From positions 19,319,501-19,383,500 of the forward strand of contig CM049398.1 in the NCBI GenBank assembly GCA_026929865.2: a stretch of 64,000 nt of DNA, in the 5' to 3' direction. The position numbers and the translations under genes were made by a program. The stretch is from Hyperoplus lanceolatus (taxonomy: Eukaryota > Chordata > Actinopteri > Uranoscopiformes > Ammodytidae). Position 1 is the stretch's first letter, and every line of letters begins with the position of its first letter. The notes below the pieces were generated by a model. That model ran no database searches and had not been told where the DNA came from. It saw nothing but the letters and a program-made list of their open reading frames with translations. Shown piece after piece: positions 1 through 11,984 of this stretch.

Positions 1-1466
1 ATTACCCCGGACCCCATTCTCTCATTATGATACCCCCTTCAAGAGCTGGATGACCCGACTGATGGCAGGAGGAAAACACTCATCACTGAAAACCTTTTAT
101 TAGTGTTATGAAAATGCATTTATTGTCAGGATTGCAGTATAGATGTGAACAATAAACAAAGCAAAAGCCCAGTCAGGAACCAGTTCTTTGGTTTACCACT
201 GCCAGGCTCCAGTTTTGTGCTGAGCTGGAACTGTGAACCGTTTACGTCAGGGGCAGGAGGTTGGATTACCCTGATCAACCAGACCAAATAAAACTCCATA
301 CCCGCCATATTTAAAAAACACAACTTCTACCAGACATAAACAAAACATAATTACCGAACGTAGTGATCAAATCGACCACAAAATATGCTGGATAGCTCAT
401 GTTTGTTTTACAAAGCAAAGAGAAAGGCAACACGTTGACAGTGACGTGATGACGGCTCTGTAGGCTGAGAAAAGACGAACTGGTTCTTAATAGGTTCCAA
501 AGTTGAACTAGCTGTGGACCAGTTCTAGCGCTGGCACAGAACGAGAACCTGGTTCCTGTTGGTGGAAAAGGGGTTAAAGTCAACTGGGACCAGTATGACT
601 AAATCTCTGCCAGACCAGTACAAAGAGGGTGAGAACAAAGGCAATTTACCTATCTCCTGGAAATGTACTACAAAATGACTAAACTATAAACAGGCACAGA
701 CGTCCAGACACATGTTTAGAAGATGATGTGGGTAAGGCATGAGATTCATGGGAAAGTAGTATTGATGGTCTGGGAGGTAAACATGAAGATTGGAAACACC
801 CCAGTAAGCTACAATGTTCCTCATTTCAGCTGATGTTGCACGAGTGACATTACGACAAGGTAAAATTCCTCCCTTCCACTCCTGCTTTTTTAAAATTTTT
901 TTTTGCAGAAGACGAGTGCAGCAGCTATAACGTATATTCAAAACATGAAGCCTGCAGATTTAAGATTGGCCTACCAGGCACAATGAGTCCACTCTACTGC
1001 ATGTATTAGAAAAAAAACACAAAAAGACAGCTGATGTTTGCTTATTTGCTTGCATATTTTGAAAATGAAAAAACTGTTGAACAGAAAGCTACCTTATATA
1101 GCCAACAGCCAACCTCTGGACCCTGATGTCACCACCTGACAGCGGTCTATGTCTGTTAACCCAAGACTGCGTGTGGATTATGGCACACAAGGGGTTTCTG
1201 GCCGCTGTCCACAAACTGGGCGATTCAGGGTCACAGCAGTACAAAAAACACAATAAGGTGATGGCACTGCAGCTAAAAACGGCTTTACTGAAGCTCCACA
1301 CATAAAACATCTATTATAAAAAGGCACGTGTCTTCCACATCAACCTCTTCAATTGCTATCATGTGTGAAATGAGGCCATCTACTTTATCTATGTAGATAT
1401 CATTACATTTCATTCAGCTGACGCATTAACCAAAGCGACTTCAAATAAATGCATTCAACCATGAGG
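1..1466. other. gene-free stretch with possible decayed repeat
   Basis: No coding exon recognised. Between about 150 and 590, mirrored words (AACCAGTTCTTTGG near 178; CCAGTTCTAGCGCTGG and GAACCTGGTTCCTGTTGG near 520-560) suggest an old inverted-repeat element. The rest is AT-rich and featureless apart from the fish repeat core at 1402. Confidence 0.3.
1402..1455. repeat. common fish repeat core (ATTCAGCTGACGC ... CAAAGCGACTT)
   Basis: CATTTCATTCAGCTGACGCA and CCAAAGCGACTTCAAATAA match a short core I know from countless teleost introns. A second, more decayed copy is at about 16141-16192 (CATTTAGCACACACTTTTAT, AAAGCGACTTACA) in the last cluh intron. Parent element not assigned. Confidence 0.45.
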
Positions 1467-1474
1467 GTACAAAC

Positions 1475-2428
1475 TAGGGTTGCTGGACGGGTCCCGGGAT
1501 TGAGTGAGTGTCTGGTAATACATTTTCAATGACATGCGAATGGAGAGAGACGCACTACCGTTCTACAGACGTGGCGACAAGCGGCCGCACTAAACTGTTG
1601 TTACATCTGTAACGCAGCTATTGACATGCGAGTAGAGAGAGAGAGAGAGAGAGTCCGCAGTTCTACAGACGGAGCGACAAGCGGCCGCACTACAGCTAAA
1701 CTGTCACGTCTGTGCTCCACACACACACACACGCGCACGCACGCACGCACGCTGGCAGCCTGGCACAGCTGAACAGTGTTATATTTTTCTCTCCTCAATG
1801 ACATGGTGATATTCACCATTCTTCTGTATTCAAGTCAAGATTGTATGATGAACATAAAGCAGCCTGTTTCTTTTGCTGCTTTCTCATGTAGCGACATGAA
1901 TCTAATGAGATGAAACAGCTGGAGCATCGCTGTTCGCCCCGTTCCTTCCACCAAACACTAAAGTGAAACCTAGACCTAATCCACAAAGTAGACATTTAAG
2001 CCAAACCAAACCAAACCGAATAACTAATCCAATTATTAACTAAACAAATGTTAACAATATGAGTAGATATTTAACAGCAGCGATGCAGGGTTGTAAACAA
2101 AAGTTGTTTGCATGGTTACCGCACGGCGTTTCCTCGCGGAGCCTCCTATCTCCGCCGATCCGTGTCGAGTGCACAGACAGATCATCTCCTCCCGTCTGAA
2201 AACGCCTTTAGATGACTTAACTTTTTATGCCTTAGTTCATTCTAGAGCTAGCAGCCAGCCTGCCCTGCGCATGAGGCTATAACGTGCCCAATAAACCACT
2301 CGGCCGAGTACGTGGGTACAAAATAAAGTATTAAAAAGGCACTTCCGGTTTAACGGGAATGCCCGGGAGGAGGCTCTTTTTTCCCGGGATTTGAAAAGGG
2401 TCAATTCCGGGAATTTTCAGCAACCCTA
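1475..2428. mobile_element. non-autonomous hAT-like element with TIR TAGGGTTGCTG
   Basis: Terminal inverted repeats TAGGGTTGCTG and CAGCAACCCTA bound 954 bp. The flanks carry an 8-bp duplication with one difference (GTACAAAC at 1467-1474, GAACAAAC at 2429-2436), as expected for an hAT insertion. No transposase frame was seen. Near the left end a unit of about 90 bp (TGACATGCGA through CAAGCGGCCGCACTA) is tandemly duplicated, at about 1530-1620 and 1622-1715, the second copy containing a GA run; a CA run follows. Confidence 0.75.
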
Positions 2429-2787
2429 GAACAAACCTAGAACAGCAACAATTTTGTAAGTAGTACATTAGCTTAATAAGCTAAGCTACAAAGTGCTACA
2501 TATAAGAGCAACATGTAAGTGCAGTCAGATATAGATATAATTTAGATATTGATACTTCCCCCTTTGCTGCTGGCAGCTGTCATCTCTGTGTGCATCCATT
2601 ATTGTTTGGGCTCCCCACTCTGCAAATCTCATTTGTGGCTTCTATTGAGCAAACTGTTTGCACAATCACATAATCAGGCTAATTGGCGTGACACAAAATA
2701 TGGTCGTGTCTAGTTGGAATGTGCTACAGTGGGGGTGCACCACTGACGGTTAATAATGGTTATTCATCACCCTCCCATTGATTAATT

Positions 2788-4360
2788 AGTGTGAATGCTG
2801 GAGCATTCACACTATTGTTCTTCAAATCTTTATTATTACTTCTTCCGTACGTTTTTTGGACCTTCATGCCTCCTTCAAATCTTCAGCTATTTTAACCATT
2901 CAAATACCAAAATGTTCAGCTCTTTAAGGACATGTGTGGACCTCTTTTAAAATGTTTCTACCTTTTCAAATATTTAAAATATTCAGCTTTTAACAAATTA
3001 TTTTAACATTGACGCGGATGGGAGCAGCATTCCAAACCGCTAAAACTTCATCTGCTTTAAAACCTATCTCCTCCCGCATTTTTTCAGCTACAACCTCCAT
3101 TCAAACTTTAAACAATTCACATTAATTACAGCTATTAAATTCCTATTCAACTTTTTAAAATCTTCAACAGTCTTTGAACAAACATAGTTTTAGTTTTAAG
3201 CTTTTTTCAACCTCATTCTAAATTTATAATAGGATCCGGATGGGACGGAATGTTCAGAGGCAGAGTGGGGGAACCAACTGTTACAGTGTAGAACTGTTGT
3301 AAAAATACACCAAAACCTTCCACATAACTGCCTCTCACTCCCACAAAGTAAAGTCTACGTGGATAATTTTTACATCAAACTGTAGGACATATTCTGCCGG
3401 TCGCATAGATGTGACTACTGAAGCAATCGGACCTACACAATGGGAGGTCTGGGCTTCCAAGCTAAATGGTGTCCAACCAACTGCCGCCTCGATAACTGAG
3501 ACATGACATTTCTGGAGAAAGGCAGACTGTACCACACATTTAAAATGCTCTGGTTCTCATATTTTTCACATTACAGGCACAATCTTCATACTGTGTCTTC
3601 ATCAGATTCTTCTGGTTCTAACAATAAAATAATTTTGTCAGTTAGACTCCCAGTCCGTCAGTTAGAGGCAGCGGTTTGAGGTGACGTTTTGGATGAAATT
3701 ACCTCTCTGAGGCCTCTAAAAGGTGGGATTTCTGCCTGATCACAGACCCTCAATAAGACATACACTCACCTTGGTGACTCACTCTGCCCATTAAAGGGCA
3801 ATTTCACTTTTTTTTCTTGATTATTTATTTTCTTTTTTCCGCTTTATTAGACAGTTCGGAGAGGCACAGTTGAAATGGGGCAAACACTCTGCTCTTTGAA
3901 GGCCTATTTCACACATAATTTTTTTTTCATGTCTTTCAATTATAATTTTATCTAGACATTTTTAAATATTCAACATCATTCCTATAAGAGTTAAACAATT
4001 CACTACTGTTCGGACTGTTTCTTACTTTTCCACATCTTCATACTCCTTTAGCTGATTCATACACATTCAAGCCATCAAGGTAGTTTAGCTCCAAGTCTAT
4101 TCAATTACTATTTCATAGTTTTAAGATTTTTATCCATGTCTTTTAACTTCTTCATAATTTCAGCAAGACATGTTATTCAAACCTCTATATATTCAACATT
4201 TCAACTCCTTTTAAACTTATTTTACAAAATTATGACCTTTATAAACTTCAACAACTTTATAAACCTTTATAGACCTTTTTCAAATCTTCATACTCTATCC
4301 AGTTTAGTGTAAGCTGTTTCAGCATTCACATGCATTTTCAGCAGGAAATGCATTTTCTAG
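2788..4360. repeat. AT-rich interspersed repeat starting with a 13-bp-arm hairpin
   Basis: The left end has a near-perfect hairpin (AGTGTGAATGCT, GG, AGCATTCACACT at 2788-2813), followed by about 1.5 kb of AT-rich sequence full of TTCAA-type words and ending with TCAGCATTCACATGCATTTT near 4320. I have seen similar sequences beginning with this hairpin in many fish loci, so I call it an unclassified teleost interspersed repeat. No coding frame and no clear target duplication was found; exact ends are uncertain. Confidence 0.4.
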
Positions 4361-5862
4361 TTTGTCTTTATGTATCAGCAGGAACTACACAATATAAGAG
4401 TCCCTTAAATTAATGGTGCAGACTGTTTTGAGAGTCCTTATTCTAACCTGTTATCTACTGTTATAATGCATTTTTAATAAATAATGTAAAAACACATTCT
4501 CTACTTAACTGCATAAGAACGTGCATGGACCATTTAACATAAGAGTAAAGTCAAACCCAAGCAACCAAATCAAACCAAATAACTAAACAAGAACACCATG
4601 TTAAAAAAAGTAATGTGTCAGCAAATCTTCCAAAGAGGATGTTACAGAAAAAAGATGGTAACTACTTAAGCAGTTTTAGTCAAACTCTCCAAAACTAAAT
4701 AAAGTATCAAAAAACAAAGAACTATCCGAAAAATAAGACATTTGTTGAAAATGTAACAAAACATATCAGAGAGCAGTACCATATTACACGATGGGTTACT
4801 CCACCTGCTACGTACAGACGAGGTATGTGTTCTTAATAAGTCCTTGTCTGAACAAAGGAACACGCCCTGATGGTATGCAGTGCAAGACGAGGAAAATAAA
4901 AACATCACAGTCTAAAGTTAAGTCCATAACTTCTGGTGTTCAAAATTGTGACCCAGCAGCTCATCCCCAAACCATCACAACAATGCTGAAAATGTTGACA
5001 GTTGTCACCTCCCTGTCACCTCTGATCCAAAGTTTTCTGCTGCTGTCATAATGTCATCATCCTCTTTTAAAAGAAAGCATCTCAAACAGCTGGAATTTGG
5101 AGCACCTTCATTTTCTGTTGATGACTTCACCTACATGTCAACTGTGTCTTGGTAAAACTACATTTTCATGTGTTTAAAAAAAATAGACTGCATCTTCTTC
5201 TTGACATTAAAACGGATGTAAAACTATTCCACTGAAGTTAGTACTTTTCAGGGCTTTAAGCTGTGAGAACATTTAGTCAGATTCAAAGAACTTGTTTAGT
5301 AATCATCACAGGGGAGCTCTCAGGCCCTAAACATGGCCAGTCGCATAACATTTTCAATTTCTTTGGTAGTTGTATTATTTGGCAGCACTGTCAACACATC
5401 ATAAGCTCGGTAACTGAAACAAAAACTAAGCTGTCTTATGAGCTGGACACTGCACAGCTGACTCATTCAGCTATTAAAGTAGATGAGTGAAAATCACTTA
5501 TTGCACTGAAATTTGAATTGAAATTTTTCTCCAATTGTAATTTAACTTTGCAGTTGTGACACCAACACTAATCCATTTTGAGTAAGATGTTGTTGTGGCA
5601 TAATGTTCCTCTATCAGGAAAGAGACAACTACACAAATAATACCAGATGGATAAACATGGTTAATTTATTATGCCACGCAATGAAGTAGGCTATTAGTCT
5701 GTGACAAAGTCTGTTTTTCATCAAATGTCCTGATTCTAAAAAAAAACTTAATTTATCGGAATTGTAATTATTCTGTAAGTAATCACCACTTTCTGGTTGT
5801 TTTGGGTAAAGCATAGAGAAACCATCTAAGGAGCTTGATCACTAACTCAAGAGGAAACTGAG

Positions 5863-6257
5863 GTTGCGTTCCGAATCGCATACTTTCTACTATACAGTAT
5901 GTAGAAAAAAGATTTAGGATGTCCCGATTCTTGTGGCCAGATTTAGGATGGTTAGAAGTACCCGGATGTCCTACTTCATGCAGCCAAGATTGTTAGTGTT
6001 GAAAACTGCATCCTATTTGGGCGATTCTGACCCACAATCCATTGCGCACGAGAAGTGACAAATCCTCCATATGAAAACAAACGGGGATGCGACGGATATA
6101 AAAGCAAGAGGCAAGATCAAGGCGCAATGTTATGATGAAATAAGAGAGTAAAGTATGTCCCAATAGTATGCATACTGCATCCTAACTAGATTATTTTTAT
6201 CGTCGGATGTAGTATGTAGAATAGAAAAAAGAAAGAGTATGCGATTCGGAACGCAAC
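5863..6257. mobile_element. 395-bp MITE with TIR GTTGCGTTCCGAATCGCATAC
   Basis: The ends are nearly perfect inverted copies (left GTTGCGTTCCGAATCGCATA, right ATGCGATTCGGAACGCAAC), flanked by the 5-bp direct repeat CTGAG (5858-5862 and 6258-6262). It has no coding capacity. The 5-bp duplication does not settle the superfamily. Confidence 0.75.
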
Positions 6258-7404
6258 CTGAGTGAACATCTGGCTCATCTTCCAATGTTCAGCCGTCACA
6301 ACCCAGAAGGCACCTGTGTCCGTGTGTTGGTCAAAATCAGCTAACCTTTTTAAATTACACAGGCAGTGAAATCCTCCTTCAGTGGCTAATAAAAGGAGGG
6401 TCCATTAACACAACCCCAGATGTAAAATTCATTATGCATAACACCAAAATTCAGTGTGTGACCAACACTAAGCTTTTCCTGCATACATTTAAAACACTAC
6501 AGTAACCAGATGGGAAAAACTACCCAACTCTCAGACTGAAGTGTGTGTTGCCTGTCAAAGTTTATGACAATCATTCAAACAGTTACAAGCAAAGTTTCAC
6601 TTGCCAACCATAGGATACTCGATCATCTCAGACAGAGCAATCTAAATCTCCCCAAGGAATTCAGTTCATGCCAACAAGTCACTGTTGTACAAAACTATTA
6701 TCGCTCTAATTTTAGAGTGGAGGTGTGTGCTGAATCTGTCAGTGGCTGTTGCCAAATTTGCCAATATGGAACCTGTTCGAATTAAACCGTTCAGTTCTCT
6801 CAGCTACTTTTGCAACCCCCATAACTGGTTGCTTAAATTACATTCCGCCTCTACAGCTTATTAGAGTTCAAAAAGTAATTTTCCAAACAGTGTGTCAAAA
6901 GGTGATTTGTACATTTACAGGCACAAATGACCTGCGGCCAGCTAAAACTGACAGCCCTCTAGCTGGTGGGCAGCCTTGTCTGGAAGGTCAACTTCTGTTT
7001 CATTTCAGTTTAGAGAAGGAGTGTAACATGGCATCTATCCGCCCTCCAGACACCATCAAAAAGAAAAACTGATTTTCACTGACACTGCTGTCTGTTGACA
7101 CCAAATAAAGAGGAAAGCCCCTCAGCCAAACTGTACATTTTGCTCTTTTAGGGCAATACTTCCATCTTTACTTTTGCAATGCTACCCCAGCAACATTAGA
7201 GAAGGACTACAGTTAGGGCTGCAACAACGAATCGATAAAATCGATTAAAATCGATTACTAAAAGCGTTGGCAACGAATTTGGTCATCGATTCGTTGAGTC
7301 ACGCGATTAATAAGTCACTTGCAGACGCGGCACTATTTACATCCAGCCGCCGACAGGTTCAAAAGCTATAGTGTGAGCGGCCACAGCTTGTATTTTGGTC
7401 ATTT

Positions 7405-9271
7405 CTAACACTGGACTGTAGCCCTATATAAAAGTGTTGTACCTTTGCTTTCTTCGGGTTAAAAAACTCCTTCAACTCAGTATCCGTCTAGTCCAAAAAA
7501 ACTGTCAGCTGCTGCTGCTGCAGACGGTGTGCAGACGTGCTCGGAGAGTCGGCATCGGCGCATCAACAGTCATTCAAAGCAGCGGCAGTAATCACACAAC
7601 CGAACGGTGTAGAAAGTCCCGTCAGTTAAAAGTAGTAATCCAGTTTTTAAATCCATGTTAAAATCGGAAGTATATAGAGCTAGTTATCTTTAAAAAAGTA
7701 GCAAACATGTCAACTGCGATGTGTTCAGGCAGGCTCAGTAATATGATTGATGTGTTCAAATGCAACACAAAAAAAAAAAAAATTGAGATTTTGGCGAAAC
7801 TTGTTTTCCCAGCAATATAAAATAGATAGCAAAGATGGAATTATGACCTGTTTAATGTCCTATCTTGAGCTATGATCATATCAGCAATTAAAGCAATAAT
7901 ATAAGTTCTATTTCACCAAAATAATAGAAAATTATCAATTGTGATATCAATAAAGACTTGGATCGCTAAGGAGTCTTGAAAATGGTATCAATATCAATAC
8001 AAATTAACATCTCCTGTCATCTGAGAGAAATTAAGATGATTTAATTTTTTCAACCGTTAGTATTTACCGGTTAAAAATATTTTCGGTTGACTGGTTTACC
8101 ATGGACAGGGGTTGACACTAAGCTTTCAAAAGCACTTGCCCATAGGGCAAGTACAGGAAATGTTTTACTTGCCCGAATGTCGTGTTCACTTGCCCAAAAA
8201 AACTGTTAAACAATGATATATATAGGCTAATTAAATTATACATTTTAGCGAACCTTATCTCTTAAATGCAAACACAGCTTACTAGTCTCATCCTGACCAC
8301 ATACAACCAACAACAATTCATATAAGCCTAGATTTCATGACATCACACTACACCAAGCACTTGGTTCTGCTGCAGCATCGTGAAAGGGCCTCTTTTTGCC
8401 AGGCACCTGGCCTGGTTTTGGGGGGCTCAGAAAACTCAGTCTAGCTCAGAGTCAAGCTGAATGTTAGCTTCCACACAAAAGTGTTCAGAAAAATGTAACT
8501 TATTTTACTTATTTAAAACGGTCACATTGTGCCAAAAAGTGATCGTCTGCCATAAAATGATTAAAGTCCACCATGTTAAAGCTATTGCCCAGTTACACTG
8601 TAAGTAGGGAGGGGGATCATTAATTTCTATTCATATTGATACCATTATAAAGACTCCACAATCTAAATCTTTATTGATACTTTTCTATTATTTTGTTAAA
8701 AGAGAACTGGTATTATTGCTTTAATTGCTTATAAGATTAGAAGAGCTAAGGATTTTAAAGAGGTCATAATTCCATATTTAGCCCTACTAATAATGTTATA
8801 TTGCTGTTTGCAGTTTTTCACCCAAACTGTATTATTCAAGCTTCTCACGAAAAACTTAAATTTCTTTTTTTCTTGATGTTACATTTGAACACATCATGAT
8901 GTCATTTTATTGACCTTTGCCTAATAATCATTTTACTGAGCCGACCTGAACACATCACATTTGAACCGTTTGCGACGGTTTCCAACTAGTTCTTATCCTG
9001 CAGATTTTAATATGGATTTAAAAACTATCACATTTTTTAACTGCGGGACTTGCTACACAGTCTCTCGTTTGCGTTTGTTGATCACCGCTGCTTTGAATGA
9101 ATGATGAGACGGTGCCGAGCCCGTCTGCAGCATGGTCTGCAGCGGCAGCGACTCAGCGGACGGATTTTTTATTTTTTATTTTTTTGGAGACAGAGTTGAA
9201 GCGGGTTGAAGGAGTTTCTTCAAGACAGTCGAAGGTACAACACTTTTACAGTCTATGATGCAGACCAGTGA
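7405..9271. repeat. long imperfect inverted repeat, arms of about 620-650 bp
   Basis: Reading 9271 to about 8617 on the minus strand gives a diverged copy (by eye about 75-80 percent alike, with indels) of 7405 to about 8010. Matching landmarks are AAAAGTGTTGTACCTT, TTCAAAGCAGCGG, TTTTTAAATCCAT, GATGTGTTCAGG, GGAATTATGACCT, CAATTAAAGCAATAAT and ATGGTATCAATAT. The left arm lies in the outer hAT and the right arm inside the nested element, so two related copies were brought together in opposite orientation. Confidence 0.7.
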
Positions 9272-9484
9272 TGGAATAATTCGCCAAAGTAGGCCTAATT
9301 AGATGAAGATGACCCGACTCTACTCGATATTTAAAATGACATCATGTGACCTACTGGACTCCATAGCGGTATCGATAAGCTCAAACGTTATTGATTTCTG
9401 GGGTTTGAATATAGCGGAACCAGGTCCGTAGCCTAATAGAGCCGGCTTTTGGAACGTAGACAGCGAAACTGCGCGCACATAGGC

Positions 9485-9564
<80 letters not shown>

Positions 9565-9779
9565 TGCTGCCGCGCGCAGCTGCTCAATAGTAAATATAGC
9601 CGATCTATTTTGTGTGAGTTAGCGGGGAAAAACACACAAATAAATAGCTTAGACTAGGCTACTGACAACTCATCTAAAATCCACTTGCCCGGTCGGGCAA
9701 CCAAAAAGCAATATCAACTTTCCCGAACATTATTTTCACTTGCCCCGGGCAAGCGGGCAAGCGCTAGTGTCAACCACTG
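8108..9779. mobile_element. nested element with GGTTGACACTA ends inside the 7.2-10.1 kb hAT
   Basis: The left end reads GGGGTTGACACTAAGC and the right end GCTAGTGTCAACCACTG, an inverted pair. Near both ends lies a repeated CACTTGCCC / GGGCAAGTG motif in opposite orientation. The flanks ATGGACA (8101-8107) and ATGGACAT (9780-9787) look like a target duplication, with the first few bases of the left terminus lost. The CAGTGGTTGACAC-type end and 7-8 bp duplication suggest hAT. It contains a 78-bp GT array (9486-9563). Confidence 0.6.
9486..9563. repeat. (TG)39 array inside the nested element
   Basis: Uninterrupted 78-bp TG run on the plus strand. Confidence 0.98.
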
Positions 9780-10091
9780 ATGGACATCCCTTATATACTG
9801 TATAAATGTATATCATACATTGTATTTTTTTTTTGTGTTATCCCAGTTAAGTTTATTATTATTATTTATCATTTAATATTACTTTTAATAGTTCCGGGAC
9901 GTTGGCGAAATAACCTGGTGTTTTGACACTTAAGTCTGCACTGTGAATTTGAAGTAATGTTCAGTTTTTTAATAAAGATGCGACATTTACAAATGTTTCT
10001 TTTTTTTATCCGATTCATCGATTAATCGAAAAAATAATCGACCGATTAATCGATTATTGAAATAATCGTTAGTTGCAGCCCTAACTACAGT

Positions 10092-11984
10092 ACATACATG
10101 ATCTGTGATTGTAGAATCAAGGAAATTCTTTGATTTCCTGTTTTTCAACTGGCTACAAGCAAAGCAGCACTTGCAATGACCGAAGCTCATACAATTTGCG
10201 TAGCTGAGTTTCTATTGCTTATGGCACTGAATAGAGACGTGCTGCTGGGCTGCACTCATTCAAATCAACTTTTGATGAAACCCCAGACTGACCGAGAACG
10301 CTGCAAAGCAAAACCAGCAGACCACAACCATTGGCTCCTGCAGTTACTATTTAAGAATAAAAGCATGTCTGTATTTTACAAGAAAGGGAGCTGCTGTTCT
10401 CATATTAGCTCCTTTAAATACAAGTAGCCCAACACAGAAAATGAGTCTAGCAACACACTATTTCAGTCTGGTCCGTTTCAATCTTGGACTGTGCACTGCA
10501 GTTTTAACTTTGAGACATTTCAACAGAATGGTCAGTCAGTAAATGGTGTGAGAAAGGGGTTTAGTTGACCAAATAAGCTTAATAATTGGGTTGACAAATA
10601 CATGAACTAACATTGGAACAACCCAGGCATTCTCATTGGTGGTTGTAAAAAAATAAAGTCTGCTGCATCAGTGCTGCCCAAGAAGAATTAATTGAGTAAC
10701 AATAGTCTCAAAATATTGTAATATTATGGCTGTCAAATTACTAACAAGCAAAAATAAGGACCATATTATTCTACAAAAGGGTTGCATTTGAGTCGGATCA
10801 AGTCAACTACAATTTCCCTGAGCAGAAAGCACAAAGCCAATGTTTATTTTTGAATGAGTCTTCAAAAATAAACAATTAATCAATATTCAATGGAATATTT
10901 CCAGTTATCGATTGCAAGGCAGGCGTGGCTGGGAAAAGTAAGTCGATGATCCTGGCTTCATATCCAATATCACACAAATGTACTAGGAAGAATATCTTGG
11001 CGGATGCAGTGCATAACCTTGTGAGCTACCGCCGCAAATCATTTGCACTAGTCCACAAATTCCCCGCATGCAATGCCTCTATTAATCATCCACACAACGG
11101 GAGAGAAGACATGCAAACGGGTGGTAAAAATTCGGTAGCATCACATACATACATAGAAGCAAACTCATCGCCTCTGATGTGCTCCACCCTGATTTTGTAA
11201 ACGTGTGCCAACAAACCGCATGAAGCAGATCGAGCCGTGGAGCAGTTGAGAGCTACAGCTGAGCAGCAGCCATCAGCATGCAGCAGCATAGACCGGGATG
11301 ACAGCAGAGGAAAAACACTGGCATGCCAAGTTAGGAAACTGCAACACGGCTGCATGTTGTTCAATTTGCAATGATATCTGCTGCACAATTAATATGCGAC
11401 ACAAAACACAGGAACAGCAATCCACGTACGCCCTCTCCTAATGCTTACTACCATGATAGGACGCAGCAGGGACGTGAAGATGCAGAGATTAAGTACAAAA
11501 TATCAACGACTAGATGATAGCAAGAAACGGGTGATCAGGGGCAGATAACGTTAGATGCCAGCTGTATCATCGCATGACCCAAACTTGATTTTGATATCGA
11601 GGTTTTCTTTTTACAGCAGCCACAACACTTGCACCAACCCTACTCCTAGGCTAATTACTGGTTATTACCAACTTGACATGGATGCCAAATGTGACTGTTA
11701 TTGTTTTTAGCCTCGTCACACCACACACACACGCCTATGGCCCCCGTCGATGTTTGTTCGACCTGACGGCAGCGCCAGCCGGTATCTGAACACTATATGT
11801 GCCAGTCGTTAGCTGAAGTTACCGTTAGCAGAGTTAGCTTCCCGGTGATGCAGTCACACACTTAGACCAATGAGAGACTACAGGCTCTTAATACACACTC
11901 AAGCTAAAATGGATACAGTCAACATATACAGCGAGCTTGAATTATTTAAGGTGTTTATCCGGACACAGGAATGAACTCCGCTGT
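10092..11984. other. gene-free stretch between hAT and the 12-kb promoter
   Basis: AT-rich to about 10.9 kb, then gradually higher CpG toward 12 kb. The open frames here (up to 100 codons) resemble no family I know. It may be first-intron sequence of the unidentified minus-strand gene starting near 12.0 kb. Confidence 0.3.

Larger units (their letters stand above)
7214..10083. mobile_element. hAT-type element, 2.87 kb, TIR TAGGGCTGCAAC, exact 8-bp TSD
   Basis: The left end TAGGGCTGCAACAACGA and right end GTTAGTTGCAGCCCTA form terminal inverted repeats, and the flanks show an exact 8-bp duplication ACTACAGT (7206-7213 and 10084-10091). Both ends hold several ATCGATTA words, a common subterminal pattern in this fish hAT group. 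AATAAAG near 9972 may be the poly(A) signal of a lost transposase gene. No transposase frame survives. The element is interrupted by another (8108-9779). Confidence 0.85.
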
